A stretch of DNA of 64,000 nucleotides from Nocardia jinanensis (GCF_014645735.1 NZ_BMMH01000002.1:682001-746000), one strand, 5' to 3'. Counted from the first letter of the stretch, positions 1 through 8,776 are shown. The notes: generated from the letters alone by a model not told the origin. Translations and numbers: made by a program.

Positions 1-1251
1 TTCCAGAGCCGTCTGTCCGGCGAGCGATGGAGCGGCCGGCCGGTGCTGCCCTCCCGGTCGGTGCTGCGGCCGGACGATTCCACGCTGCGCCGTGCGGCGG
101 ATATCCTGAATGCCGGGTCGCGGGTGACGATTCTCGGCGGGGCCGGCACCGGCGGCGCCCACGCCGAGGTCATGGCTCTGGCCGATACTCTGCAATCTCC
201 GGTCGTGCACGCGTTTCGCGGCAAGGAACACCTGGAGTACGACAACCCGTACGACGTGGGGATGACGGGATTGCTCGGGTACGCCTCGGGATACAAGGCG
301 ATAAAAGAAGCCGATGTACTGCTGATGCTGGGCACCGACTTCCCGTATACGCAGTTCTATCCCGAGGACGCCGCGGTCGTCCAGGTCGATATCCGCGGCA
401 GCCACCTCGGTCGGCGCACCCCGGTCGACGTCGGCATGGTCGGCAGCGTGAAGGACACGATCGACGCGCTGCTGCCGCTGCTGTCGCGGAAAGCCGACCG
501 GACGCATCTGGACAAATCGCTGAAGCATTACCGGCGCACCCGTGAATCGCTGGACTCGCTGGCGGTCAACGACCGGGACCGCACACCTATCCGGCCCGAA
601 TACGTCGCGGGCGTGGTGAACCGACTGGCCACCGACGACGCGGTGTTCACCTTCGACGTGGGGTCGCCGACGATCTGGGCGGCGCGTTACCTGACCATGA
701 ACGGCCGGCGACGCCTGACCGGCTCGTTCACGCACGGCACCATGGCCTGCGCCTTGCCGCATGCGATCGGTGCGCAGACGGCCTACCGGGGACGCCAGGT
801 GATCGCCTTCGCCGGGGACGGCGGACTGACGATGCTGTTCGGCGAACTGATCACGCTGCTGCAGAACGATCTACCGGTCAAGGTGATCGTGTTCGACAAT
901 TCGTCGCTGAACTTCGTGGAGCTGGAGATGAAAGCGGCCGGGGTGGTGAACTTCGGTACCGACCTGAAGAACCCCGACTTCGGTGCCGTCGCCCGGGCGA
1001 TGGGGATCTGGGGGCGCCGTGTAGAACAGCCCGGGGACCTGGAACCGGCCATCGAGGAGGCCTTCGCACACGAGGGGCCCGCACTCGTCGACGTCGTCGT
1101 GGCACGGCAGGAACTGACGATTCCGCCGGCCGTCTCGGCAGAGCAGGCCAAAGGCTTCACCCTCTACGCCATTCGCACCATCCTCGCGGGCCGGGCCGAC
1201 GAACTGCTCGACCTGGTCACCACCAATGTCGCCCGACGTATTTTGGACTAG
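1..1251 (+). CDS. poxB: Pyruvate dehydrogenase (quinone)/pyruvate oxidase, PoxB-like, 5' truncated
   Basis: The frame is open from the window edge, so the N-terminal pyrimidine-binding domain is missing and 416 residues remain. The central and C-terminal domains of a thiamine-diphosphate enzyme are visible. The ThDP motif starts with GDGG (about nt 815) and ends in the FDNSSLNF stretch. The C-terminus (IPPAVSAEQAKGFTLYAIR) matches what I recall of PoxB, whose tail mediates membrane and quinone coupling. Family knowledge: PoxB decarboxylates pyruvate to acetate and CO2 and passes electrons to the quinone pool. Another ThDP oxidase or acetolactate-synthase-like enzyme is possible, but the C-terminal match makes PoxB the best call. 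No partner gene follows; the next stretch is degenerate. Confidence 0.85.
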   Translation, partial: FQSRLSGERWSGRPVLPSRSVLRPDDSTLRRAADILNAGSRVTILGGAGTGGAHAEVMALADTLQSPVVHAFRGKEHLEYDNPYDVGMTGLLGYASGYKAIKEADVLLMLGTDFPYTQFYPEDAAVVQVDIRGSHLGRRTPVDVGMVGSVKDTIDALLPLLSRKADRTHLDKSLKHYRRTRESLDSLAVNDRDRTPIRPEYVAGVVNRLATDDAVFTFDVGSPTIWAARYLTMNGRRRLTGSFTHGTMACALPHAIGAQTAYRGRQVIAFAGDGGLTMLFGELITLLQNDLPVKVIVFDNSSLNFVELEMKAAGVVNFGTDLKNPDFGAVARAMGIWGRRVEQPGDLEPAIEEAFAHEGPALVDVVVARQELTIPPAVSAEQAKGFTLYAIRTILAGRADELLDLVTTNVARRILD

Positions 1252-1374
1252 CCCTGTCGCGGAAGATCCGCGCATCACCACTGGCGGTCGGTCCTCGCTA
1301 CCCTGCCACCACGGTCGCGGCGCGTGCCGAGATCTCCCGGCTGCCCGGAACGCGGCCGGCGGCGCGATGACCGC

Positions 1375-1476
1375 TCAGTTCAGCACGGCGTCGGCGGTGA
1401 TCGGGAGGGTACGTACACGCACCCCCGTCGCATGGTGCACGGCGTTGGCGATCGAGATCGCGCAGACGCGCCCCGG
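1375..1476 (-). pseudogene. C-terminal remnant of a xanthine-dehydrogenase-type molybdopterin-binding subunit
   Basis: The minus strand reads SIANAVHHATGVRVRTLPIT and then ADAVLN before a TGA. This is the characteristic extreme C-terminus of the large molybdopterin subunit of aldehyde/xanthine/isoquinoline oxidoreductases (family knowledge). Upstream of PGRVCAI the frame turns into non-family sequence and no motif of the roughly 700-residue protein remains. Only the last 33 codons are kept, so it is a deletion remnant. No FAD or 2Fe-2S partner subunit lies nearby. Confidence 0.65.
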
Positions 1477-1514
1477 AAGCGACGAAGGTGGGGCCGGCGT
1501 GCTCCGCCCTCGGG

Positions 1515-1670
1515 TTATCGCCGCCCCTTCCCGCGAGCCGACCTGAGACGGGCGAAGGACCCGGACATGACGCGGCGCCACCAAGGGTCGAGCCGACTCG
1601 GGTCGGGCCAGCTGACAACATCCTGCTGATCGTCGCGTGAGGATCGCTGCCGCCTGAACTTGTCGACCAT
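1515..1670 (-). CDS. Possible 51-residue basic protein of unknown function
   Basis: An ATG at 1670 is preceded on the minus strand by a purine-rich AGGAAAGGAAGG, a strong ribosome-binding site. The frame encodes 51 residues (MVDKFRRQRSS... ending RGKGRR), rich in Arg with two adjacent Trp. I recognise no family. It sits in a degenerate stretch between poxB and the TetR gene, so it may be a fortuitous frame. The main support is the ribosome-binding site. Confidence 0.3.
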   Translation of the reverse strand: MVDKFRRQRSSRDDQQDVVSWPDPSRLDPWWRRVMSGSFARLRSARGKGRR

Positions 1671-1689
1671 GACCTTCCTTTCCTCGATG

Positions 1690-2120
1690 TGCGCGCCGAC
1701 CCCGGCGATCCGGACATCGCTGCGCCGCCGGCCGAGCCTTGGGCCGGGCAAATGCTGACGAGATGGCCTCGACGGCCCGTGCTTACGGCAGGACCTCGGG
1801 GCACATCTTCTCGTCCTCGAAGAGCAAGCTTCCCGGCTCGGGACTGTGTGGGTGCCTCATCCGCTCCATCCACTGTGGAAGAACTCTCGCGGGAGAGTCC
1901 ACCCGGTCTTCCCACTGAGGAGTGGGCCCTGCTCTGGTACTCATCAGCAAATCGCTACGCCTCACAATTTCGATACAGACATCCGCGGCAGACCTGCTCC
2001 GGCAGGGCGCCTGTCGCCGTAGGTACTGGAGTCTCGAATCCTTGGTAATGAGATGTGGTTCCGGACGTCATGGCAAATGTCCGCAGCCCGGGTGGTCAGG
2101 GGCATCCGGCAACGAGCGTT
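1690..2120. other. Gene-free stretch, somewhat less GC-rich
   Basis: No frame here has a recognisable domain or convincing start. A minus-strand frame between 1783 and 1965 reads protein-like at its end (SLLFEDEKMCPEVLP) but I cannot place it. Together with the remnant at 1375 the stretch looks like an eroded region. Confidence 0.5.
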
Positions 2121-2148
2121 TTGCCGCGACCGCAACTCCACTTAGAAT
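2121..2148 (+). promoter_or_regulatory. Predicted promoter of the TetR-GNAT pair
   Basis: TTGCCG (2121-2126) and TAGAAT (2143-2148) are separated by 16 bp and resemble -35 and -10 boxes. The -10 box lies inside the palindrome at 2141-2168, so repressor binding would block it. Confidence 0.5.
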
Positions 2149-2168
2149 GAACGAATGTTCATTCTAAG
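2141..2168. promoter_or_regulatory. TetR-type operator, perfect inverted repeat
   Basis: CTTAGAATGAAC and GTTCATTCTAAG are perfect 12-bp arms around a 4-nt spacer (GAAT). The site ends 23 bp before the TetR start and covers the predicted -10 box, the classic autoregulatory position. Confidence 0.75.
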
Positions 2169-2191
2169 GAAGCAGGACAGGACGAGCTGGG

Positions 2192-2803
2192 ATGGCCAGA
2201 AGCGAAGCTCACTACGCGGCGATGCGAGCCGCGACCGATGAGAAGGTCCGCGCGGCGGCGGTCCGGCTCTTCGCTCGTCGCGGATTCGGGGGCACGACCA
2301 TGCGTGATGTCGCCCGCGAGGCGGGTATCAGTCCCGGCTCGATCTACCGTCACTACGAGACCAAAGAAGAGCTCTTCGCAACCTTGGTCGGCCAGGCCAC
2401 GGAGGGCCTACTCCACCTCGCCCGCCTGTTCCGGGACAACGAGCCCCCAAGGGTGATCCTGCGCCGGTTCACCACGGAAGTTCTCGCCGATATCGCGGGA
2501 GACGGGGAGTTCCCCGAGTTCTTCCTGATCATGAACCAGTCCTTCGGCCGGCAAGACGGTCCGCCCGAAATCCGGTCACTGGTCGATGCGCAGTCGGCCG
2601 CGATGAACGCTGCGCAAGGATTGATCAGCCGGGGCCAACAGCTCGGCGAATTCCGTCGTGGCGACCCGGCGGAGCTGGCGACCTGCTTCTTCGCCGCTGT
2701 GAGCGGCCTGGCGACGATGAAGTTGGCGCTGCGCGGCCAACTCGTTGTTCCCGGCCCGGACGTTCTGACCGCATTCCTGATCGAGGACAACCATGACAAT
2801 TGA
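2192..2803 (+). CDS. TetR/AcrR family transcriptional repressor
   Basis: This 203-residue protein has a TetR N-terminal helix-turn-helix at about residues 30-65 (TMRDVAREAGISPGSIYRHY) and a helical ligand-binding half without a recognisable ligand class. The ATG at 2192 follows GGAAGCAGGACAGG. A perfect palindrome just upstream is the likely autoregulatory operator. The stop codon overlaps the start of the acetyltransferase gene by 11 bp, so the two are translationally coupled and the regulator probably controls its neighbour. Its ligand cannot be read from the sequence. Confidence 0.85.
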   Translation: MARSEAHYAAMRAATDEKVRAAAVRLFARRGFGGTTMRDVAREAGISPGSIYRHYETKEELFATLVGQATEGLLHLARLFRDNEPPRVILRRFTTEVLADIAGDGEFPEFFLIMNQSFGRQDGPPEIRSLVDAQSAAMNAAQGLISRGQQLGEFRRGDPAELATCFFAAVSGLATMKLALRGQLVVPGPDVLTAFLIEDNHDN

Positions 2804-3386
2804 GATCGTTACAGGCCGCGAACTGGGAGAGGATTACCGCAGACCGATCACCGAGGTCTTCGCCGATGCCTTCGGTCCCGACTTCTCCTACTTCGCCAAA
2901 AGCACCGCCCAACTCACCGACACCTTCGAACACATGTTGGTGCTCGACCTGTTCTATGTGGCCCTCGTCGACGGCCGGCCGGCGGGGATCACAGCCTGCA
3001 CCGACGGCCGGCAGCAATGCGTCGCACCCAATGGTGGGCAATTGCGCAAACACCTGGGGCCGGTGAACGGAACGATCGCCCACTTCGTGTTCCGGCGCGA
3101 ATTCCTGCGGACCATCCGCGAAGCCGGCGACGCGACAGCGTCTCTCGAATTCGTGGGGACCTCATCGCGTCACCAAGGCCGCGGGGTCGCCACCGCATTG
3201 CTGACTCACCTACTCGCGCTCCCCCGATACAGCGAGTACCTCCTGGAGGACATCGCCGACACCAACTCCACGGCGCTCGCACTCTACGAACGGCTCGGCT
3301 TCGTCGAGTACAAACGACGGAACGTACGCCACACCAAACGAACCGGCATCAATCACTACATCTCGATGAAGCTCGTCCAGAACTGA
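2793..3386 (+). CDS. GNAT family N-acetyltransferase
   Basis: 197 residues. The acetyl-CoA binding motif A is seen as SSRHQGRGVATALLTHLL, followed by the usual ALYERLGFVE segment. The 5' end overlaps the TetR gene, so both are read from one transcript. The substrate is unknown; a drug, small amine or protein N-terminus are all possible. Control by TetR suggests detoxification or resistance, but that is inference. A strong hairpin follows about 70 bp downstream. Confidence 0.8.
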   Translation: MTIEIVTGRELGEDYRRPITEVFADAFGPDFSYFAKSTAQLTDTFEHMLVLDLFYVALVDGRPAGITACTDGRQQCVAPNGGQLRKHLGPVNGTIAHFVFRREFLRTIREAGDATASLEFVGTSSRHQGRGVATALLTHLLALPRYSEYLLEDIADTNSTALALYERLGFVEYKRRNVRHTKRTGINHYISMKLVQN

Positions 3387-3457
3387 CCCACCTCGGCGTG
3401 AAGGTGAGGAGGTCACTCAGGCGGAGTAGAGCGTTTCGATGCGTTCTACACGCACTC

Positions 3458-3493
3458 GGCCCCTCGCCCCGTCAGGCGCCCGGGCGAGGGGCC
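3458..3493. terminator. Hairpin terminator between convergent genes
   Basis: GGCCCCTCGCCC (3458-3469) and GGGCGAGGGGCC (3482-3493) form a perfect 12-bp stem with a 12-nt loop. It lies after the GNAT gene and overlaps the stop codon of the convergent regulator gene, so it may serve both. No T-tract is present, as is common in GC-rich actinobacteria. Confidence 0.5.
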
Positions 3494-6024
3494 CGCCGCC
3501 GCGACCGCCGCGGTCTGCGGGCAGCGGCCGCCGCGACCGCGTCTCGGTAACCGGCCGGAACGAGGGCGGCGATATCCGCGCGCGTGCCGATCATCAGTTT
3601 GTGCAGAACGGCCGCCATCTGCACGTCCACCGTCCTGATCGAGCTTCCTCGGCGGGTGGCGATGGCGGTGTTGGTCCAGCCCGCGGCGGCCAGGACGGCC
3701 ACATCTTGTTCGGCGGCCGAGAGCTCGTGCCACCGGGACGGGCGCTGCCGCCATACGGGGTGGCCGGCGGGCAACCTGGTCATGGACAGTATGCCGAGGG
3801 CCATCCGCTCGACCTCACGGAACTCGGGCCGCAGCGCCGCGCCTTCCCGCTCCGCCGTGGCGAAGGCGGCGGGCCGGAGAACCGCGCGAGCCGTCTCGGC
3901 CGCCGTCTCGGTTTCCGCCGCGAACGGTCCCAGGCTGTCCAGCCGTACCCCGAGCCGAGCACGCAGGGTGGCGGCGCCGCCGATCAACCGGGCGATCTCG
4001 GTGGCGCGCTCCACCCGGAGTTCGTCCGCCCCGCGGGCCGATCCGTCGATGGTGCTCAGCGTCGCGCCCAGCGCCCAGGCACGAATGTGCACCGCCCAGA
4101 CCGTGCCCCACGCATCCCGCATCGCCAGTTGAGCGGCGAGGGCGTTGCGGCCGAGTGGGAGTGCCCGTTCCGGATCGCCGCACCGTATCAGGGCGATGGC
4201 GCGAGCCAGTTCCGCCCATGATCGCGCCCACCGGGCGTTCGCCGCGACGGCGTTTTCCAGGTGCCGCCCGGTGATACGCAGAGCCGGTTCGGGTTCGGCG
4301 AGAAAGGCGGCGGCGAGCGCTTCGAACAGTTCGCACTGCGCCGCACCGCAGAGATCACCGGCCGCGGTGGCCCGGGCGCGGGCGCGGGCGAACACCGCGA
4401 CCGCACGCGGGTCACGGTGCACGAGCATTAGTTCACAACCGCGGGCGAAGTCGACCGGGGCGGGCAGTTCGCGGTCGCCGCTCCGTTCGGCACGTTCCTC
4501 CGGATCGGCGCCACAGAGGGCGACACATCGGTCGAGTAGATTCCCCGCCTCATCGTGATCGCCCTGGCACAGGCAGATCCAGGCGAGCATCGCCAGCGCG
4601 GTGACCCGCAGCGACGCCGGTGCCCGGTCCGCGGCCAGGGCATGTTCGGTCCAACGACGGGATTCGCGTAACGACCCGCGGAAGAACGGCACCCGCACCG
4701 CGATCAGTCCGACCGCGATCTCCAGCCCGGCCGTCGCGGCATCGTCGTCCTCGAGTGCTCCGTGCACGGCGAGTTCGAGGTTGTCCCACGATATCCGGGC
4801 CCATTCGAGGATTTCGGGTTCACCGGCACCGAACCACTGCGAACCCGCGCGCAGTACACGGTCGCGGTAGTACCGCCGGTGCCGAGCGATCAGCGATATC
4901 CGCTCATCGGCGCGCGCCCGCAATCGCCGCGCGCCGAACAGTCGGAAGCTCTCCGGCAGTGAGTACCGCGCCGATTCCGCGCCGAGATGCAACGTGACCA
5001 GTGACCGGTCGACGAGCCGCTCGAGCAGTTCTTCGATATCGCCCGGGGCCAGACCGGCGTTCGTATCGTCGGCGCAGACCGCCACGATCGCCGCCAGTTC
5101 GGCTCCGGCGCCGCCGCCCGGCGCCTCGTCGTCGTTCGACCGGGTCTGCTCGTGGCCGGCGGCGAACACCGACATCCGTTCGAACAGCAGACGTTCGCGC
5201 GCTTCGCACAGGTCCACCGACCAGGCGATCACCGCACCGATTCCGCTGTGCCGCGGATCCGCTGCCGGACCGGTGGCGGAGGTCCAGTCGAGTCGGCTGT
5301 CGCCGGGTCCACCGCTGAGTTCGTCCAGGATCATGGGCAGCGTCCGGCGGGACAGGCGTGCGGCGGCCAGCCGGATACACAGCGGGTGGTCGTGCAGGTG
5401 CCGGCAGATCTCCTCGACGATCGGCAGCTGTGCCGGGTCGTCGGCCGGATGACCGGCGACTGCGGCCCGGCCGCGGAACAATGTCACCGCCTGCTGCCGC
5501 GACAGCGGCGGAACGGGCACCAGATACTCGTCGACCCACCCCAATTGCGTACGGCTGGTCACGACGACGGTCAGTTCGCCGAAGGCTTCGAGCAGTTCGG
5601 CAGTCACCGCGGCCGCACTGTCGAGCACGTGTTCACAACTGTCCAGCACCAGCACGACGGGTAGCGCTCGCCCGGGCCCCGCCATCGCACGCAGCGTATC
5701 GACCATCGCTTCGCGGGCCGAACGCCCGGAGAAATCGGCACCGATCACCGCCCGGGCGAGTTCGTCCTCGATCGCCGCGGCATCGGCGTCCCTGGCCAGC
5801 CGGTCGAGCCGGACCCAATACACCTGCCGCGGCTGCCCTTCGAGCCGCGAAAGGGCCTCCGCGACCAGTCGTGTCTTTCCGATCCCGCCCGGGCCGATCA
5901 CGGTGAGAAGCCGGACCGAATCCGCGAGCAACGACGCGATCCGCCGCATCTCGTCGGTCCGTCCGACGAATTCGTTCACAGCCCCCGGGGCGGCGGTCGC
6001 GCCCGGCGCGGATCGCACCGACAT
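3472..6024 (-). CDS. Large NB-ARC-like ATPase/LuxR-type transcriptional regulator (paralogue 1)
   Basis: About 850 residues. Walker A is GPGGIGKT (about residues 44-51) and Walker B is VVLVLDSCEH (about 123-131), typical of STAND/AfsR-like ATPases. A long helical, TPR-like middle follows, and a LuxR-type helix-turn-helix occupies about residues 766-823 (LSAAEQDVAVLAAAGWTNTA). The tail is Arg-rich. ATG 6024 is preferred over an in-frame TTG at 6033. No Shine-Dalgarno is seen, but TACTGT lies 8 nt upstream, suggesting a leaderless message. It diverges from the StyA-like gene, its most obvious target. A close paralogue at 8846-11356 shares the layout and long stretches of sequence. Confidence 0.85.
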   Translation of the reverse strand: MSVRSAPGATAAPGAVNEFVGRTDEMRRIASLLADSVRLLTVIGPGGIGKTRLVAEALSRLEGQPRQVYWVRLDRLARDADAAAIEDELARAVIGADFSGRSAREAMVDTLRAMAGPGRALPVVLVLDSCEHVLDSAAAVTAELLEAFGELTVVVTSRTQLGWVDEYLVPVPPLSRQQAVTLFRGRAAVAGHPADDPAQLPIVEEICRHLHDHPLCIRLAAARLSRRTLPMILDELSGGPGDSRLDWTSATGPAADPRHSGIGAVIAWSVDLCEARERLLFERMSVFAAGHEQTRSNDDEAPGGGAGAELAAIVAVCADDTNAGLAPGDIEELLERLVDRSLVTLHLGAESARYSLPESFRLFGARRLRARADERISLIARHRRYYRDRVLRAGSQWFGAGEPEILEWARISWDNLELAVHGALEDDDAATAGLEIAVGLIAVRVPFFRGSLRESRRWTEHALAADRAPASLRVTALAMLAWICLCQGDHDEAGNLLDRCVALCGADPEERAERSGDRELPAPVDFARGCELMLVHRDPRAVAVFARARARATAAGDLCGAAQCELFEALAAAFLAEPEPALRITGRHLENAVAANARWARSWAELARAIALIRCGDPERALPLGRNALAAQLAMRDAWGTVWAVHIRAWALGATLSTIDGSARGADELRVERATEIARLIGGAATLRARLGVRLDSLGPFAAETETAAETARAVLRPAAFATAEREGAALRPEFREVERMALGILSMTRLPAGHPVWRQRPSRWHELSAAEQDVAVLAAAGWTNTAIATRRGSSIRTVDVQMAAVLHKLMIGTRADIAALVPAGYRDAVAAAAARRPRRSRRRAPRPGA

Positions 6025-6145
6025 GACGATCAACAGTAGTCGCCGCGCACGCTGTCGCGCAGCTGGTACCGATGTGCCGATCCCACCTATTCGCCGAGGA
6101 TCACCTCATCGAACCGGCCGGGTTCGGCAAGGGAGAGGACGCGTG
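6025..6145. promoter_or_regulatory. Divergent promoter region, regulator 1 / flavin monooxygenase
   Basis: This 121-bp gap carries both 5' ends. It contains TACCGATGT at 6067-6075, which also occurs on the minus strand at 8768-8776 in the other divergent regulator/oxygenase gap. I see no long palindrome. A ribosome-binding site GGGAGAGG lies at 6131-6138. Confidence 0.45.
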
Positions 6146-7366
6146 GTGAGAAACATCCAGATTCTGGGAGCAGGCGAATGCGGGCTCCCGTTGGCGCATC
6201 GTCTGTTACGCGCGGGTCGTCAGGTCACTCTGGTCGCCGCCCGCGACGCCGACGCCGTGTCGAACGGCTCGGTGACCAGCACCCAGGTGAAGTTCCCGCG
6301 GACGCTGGACCTGGAAGCGGCTGCCGGACTGGACCATTGGGGAGGCCTCGCACCCGAGATACGCGGTATTCGGCTGGCCACGGTGTTCGACGGTCAGCGG
6401 GTACTGGGCTGGACCGGCCGGTTCAGCCGGCCGGCGCAGAGCGTCGATCAGCGCACCGTGTTCGCGCGCTGGCTCACCGACTACGTGGACGACGGCGGGG
6501 ATCTGGAGATCGCCGATCCGCAGACGGCCGAAGTCGACCGCCGGGCGACCGGATACGACCTGACCGTGATCACCCGCGCGTCCGGTGAGCTGGCCGCGTG
6601 CTTCGCCGCCGATCCCGGCTGGCCCGCGCCCGGCCGACCGGCCCGGCGGCTGGCGGTGCTCTACCTGGAGGGCGTAACACCGGACCCGGACGATCTCGGG
6701 ACCTATGTATCGCTTCCCGGGATGGGAGAAGTCATCTCCTATCCCGGTCTCACCGGCGCCCCGGGCCATGAGCGGCGGTGCGAGATGCTGCTGATCGAAG
6801 CGCTGCCCGGCGGCCCGCTCGACGTTTTCGATGCACACGATTCGCCGTCCGAGCGGTTACGGCGGGCCGTTCGGCTGCTCGAGTCCTACCTGCCCGGCGA
6901 TCTCGCGGAGCGCTATCGCGCGGCCGAACTGACCGACGCCGGAGCGACGGCGGTGGGCGCGGTGCAGCCGGCCGTGCGCCGGCCGGTGGGGACGCTCCCC
7001 TCCGGACGACCGGTGCTCGGGGGCGGTGACGCGGTGTGCCGGATGGATCCCGGCGGCGCCCAGGGCGCGAACAACGCCGCCCACTGCGCAGCGGTGTACG
7101 CCGCCGCGATCCTGGCATCTCCGGACGGGCCTTTTCACCGATCCTGGATGGAGTCCGCGGCGACGCCCTGGCTCACCGGGACTGCGCATCACGCTGCGCG
7201 GTGGACCGCGGCCGTCCTCGACCCCCCGGCCGAAATGCAGCAGTTGATGCTGGCCGCGCAATACGACCCCGCGCTGGCGGACGCCTTCGCCGAGACCTTC
7301 GCCCGGCCGGCCGATATGGTTCGCTTCATCACCGCCCGGAATGTGGACGCCGCACCGCTGGGGTGA
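6146..7366 (+). CDS. Styrene/indole monooxygenase (StyA)-like FAD-dependent oxygenase
   Basis: About 406 residues. The FAD Rossmann motif GAGECGLPLAHRLL is at residues 7-20. The GSVTSTQVKFPRTLDLE segment, a late GGDAVCRMDPGGAQGANNA FAD-contact motif, and the C-terminal ADMVRFIT fit the StyA/indole monooxygenase family as I recall it. Such enzymes use FADH2 supplied by a separate reductase to epoxidise or hydroxylate an aromatic substrate; no StyB-like reductase is visible here. GTG 6146 (or 6143) follows GGGAGAGG at good spacing. It diverges from regulator 1 and converges on the P450 gene 47 bp away. The substrate is unknown. Confidence 0.75.
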   Translation: MRNIQILGAGECGLPLAHRLLRAGRQVTLVAARDADAVSNGSVTSTQVKFPRTLDLEAAAGLDHWGGLAPEIRGIRLATVFDGQRVLGWTGRFSRPAQSVDQRTVFARWLTDYVDDGGDLEIADPQTAEVDRRATGYDLTVITRASGELAACFAADPGWPAPGRPARRLAVLYLEGVTPDPDDLGTYVSLPGMGEVISYPGLTGAPGHERRCEMLLIEALPGGPLDVFDAHDSPSERLRRAVRLLESYLPGDLAERYRAAELTDAGATAVGAVQPAVRRPVGTLPSGRPVLGGGDAVCRMDPGGAQGANNAAHCAAVYAAAILASPDGPFHRSWMESAATPWLTGTAHHAARWTAAVLDPPAEMQQLMLAAQYDPALADAFAETFARPADMVRFITARNVDAAPLG

Positions 7367-7413
7367 TCACGCCCTCGCCGACAACGCCCGGCCCGCCTGA
7401 CGGCGACCCGGTC

Positions 7414-8685
7414 TCAGGGCAGGGCCTGCGGCGGGCACGGAGGAAATTCCACGGGTAGACCGGCCAGGGCGCGATGAAAGGGCCCGGGGCGCCGGGTGAG
7501 TTCGTCCGCGGGCACGGCCAGCCGCAGATCGGGCAGTGCGTCCAGTAGTTGGTCGATGGCGCCCTGGGCGATCAGGTACGCGGCGGACCGGGCCGGACAG
7601 GCATGCGGGCCCGCGCCCCAGGCCAGGTGGGACCGGTTGCCGGTATGGTCGCCGGTACTGATCGCGGGATCGTTGTTGCAGCCGGCCAGGCTGATCACCA
7701 CGGGTTGGTGCGCGGGCAGCCAGACGTCGTCGATCAGGATCGGCTGCCGCGGGTAGGTGACGCTGAAATTCGCCATCGGCGGATCCTCGAACAGCACCTC
7801 GTCCAGCGCGTCCCGGGTGGCCAGCGCACCGCCGAGAAGATTGCCCGCGAACCGCTCGTCGGTGAGGATCAGCAGCAAGGTGTTGATGATGAGGTTCTGC
7901 AGCGGTTCGATCCCGGCACCGTAGAGGACGACGATCTGATGGATGAGCTCCGATTCGTCGAGTTCCGCGGGATGGGCGAGTACGCGAGAGGTGATGTCGT
8001 CGCCCGGTTCGGCCCGTTTCAGCTCGACCAGTTCGAGCACCGCCGCGCTGAGCATCCGGTTACCGCGCTCGGCGTCCACACCGTCGAAAATCGTCAGCGT
8101 CGCTTCGGCGACCTTCCGGCCGATTTCGGGTGGGCAGCCCAGCATCGCGTTGATCGCCTCGAAAGCCAGCGGGAACGCGTACTGGATGACCAGATCGGCA
8201 ACCCCGGTGTCACAGAACGCGTTGATCAACGGGACAGCGATCCGCCCGACGACGGCGTGCAGCGCGTGCAGATCGACACCATCGATCCCGGCGGTGTTGA
8301 CCCCGCGGTAGCGGGCGTGCTCCGTGCCCGCGCTGCGGATCGCGCTCGGCCGCCACTCCAGCACCGGTAGCACCGGGCAATCGGCGGGGATATCCCGCTG
8401 CCAGGCGCGCGGGTCGGCGGGAAAACGCTCGGGATCGTTGAGAATGCGCAACGCGGCACGGTATCCGACCACCAGCGTGGCGGGTACTCCGGGTGCCAGT
8501 TCCACCGGAACGAGCGAACCGTATCCGTCCCGCATCCGGCGGTAGGCGGCATGCGGATCGTCCGCGAACTCGGCGGAGTACAGCGGTACGCGGCGCTGGG
8601 TGAGGTCGGCGGGCGAGGCGTGCTGGCCGGTGACGGCCGAGGGTGTGGGCAAGATGGATGGCTCCAGCGGCAGGACGGTGATCAT
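7414..8685 (-). CDS. Cytochrome P450, CYP157-like, with atypical motifs
   Basis: 423 residues from ATG 8685. The heme ligand motif is WGAGPHACPARSAAYLIAQ, with the cysteine at about residue 363. Two usually invariant features are changed. The K-helix ExxR is E296-V-L-F299 (DEVLFEDPP), lacking Arg, and the I-helix acid-alcohol pair reads AGIEP, with Pro replacing Thr. The N-terminal LYSAEFADDPHAAYRRMR and LAPGVPATLVVGYRAAL segments recall the Streptomyces CYP157 family, also known for a missing ExxR arginine (recalled, not checked). No ferredoxin is adjacent. It diverges from regulator 2 with a 160-bp gap. Catalytic chemistry is uncertain; a binding or non-standard role is possible. Confidence 0.8.
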   Translation of the reverse strand: MITVLPLEPSILPTPSAVTGQHASPADLTQRRVPLYSAEFADDPHAAYRRMRDGYGSLVPVELAPGVPATLVVGYRAALRILNDPERFPADPRAWQRDIPADCPVLPVLEWRPSAIRSAGTEHARYRGVNTAGIDGVDLHALHAVVGRIAVPLINAFCDTGVADLVIQYAFPLAFEAINAMLGCPPEIGRKVAEATLTIFDGVDAERGNRMLSAAVLELVELKRAEPGDDITSRVLAHPAELDESELIHQIVVLYGAGIEPLQNLIINTLLLILTDERFAGNLLGGALATRDALDEVLFEDPPMANFSVTYPRQPILIDDVWLPAHQPVVISLAGCNNDPAISTGDHTGNRSHLAWGAGPHACPARSAAYLIAQGAIDQLLDALPDLRLAVPADELTRRPGPFHRALAGLPVEFPPCPPQALP

Positions 8686-8759
8686 CGGTGCAGGGTGCGT
8701 CCGTGGCCCCGCGGGGCTGCCGGACGGCCGCGGGCGGTCCAAGGATCGCCCAGTAGGTA

Positions 8760-8776
8760 TACCGACGACATCGGTA
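8760..8776. promoter_or_regulatory. Candidate operator between P450 and regulator 2
   Basis: TACCGA-CGACA-TCGGTA is an inverted repeat with 6-bp arms in the middle of the 160-bp divergent gap. Its minus-strand half TACCGATGT recurs in the first regulator/oxygenase gap. The arms are short, so this is a suggestion only. Confidence 0.35.
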
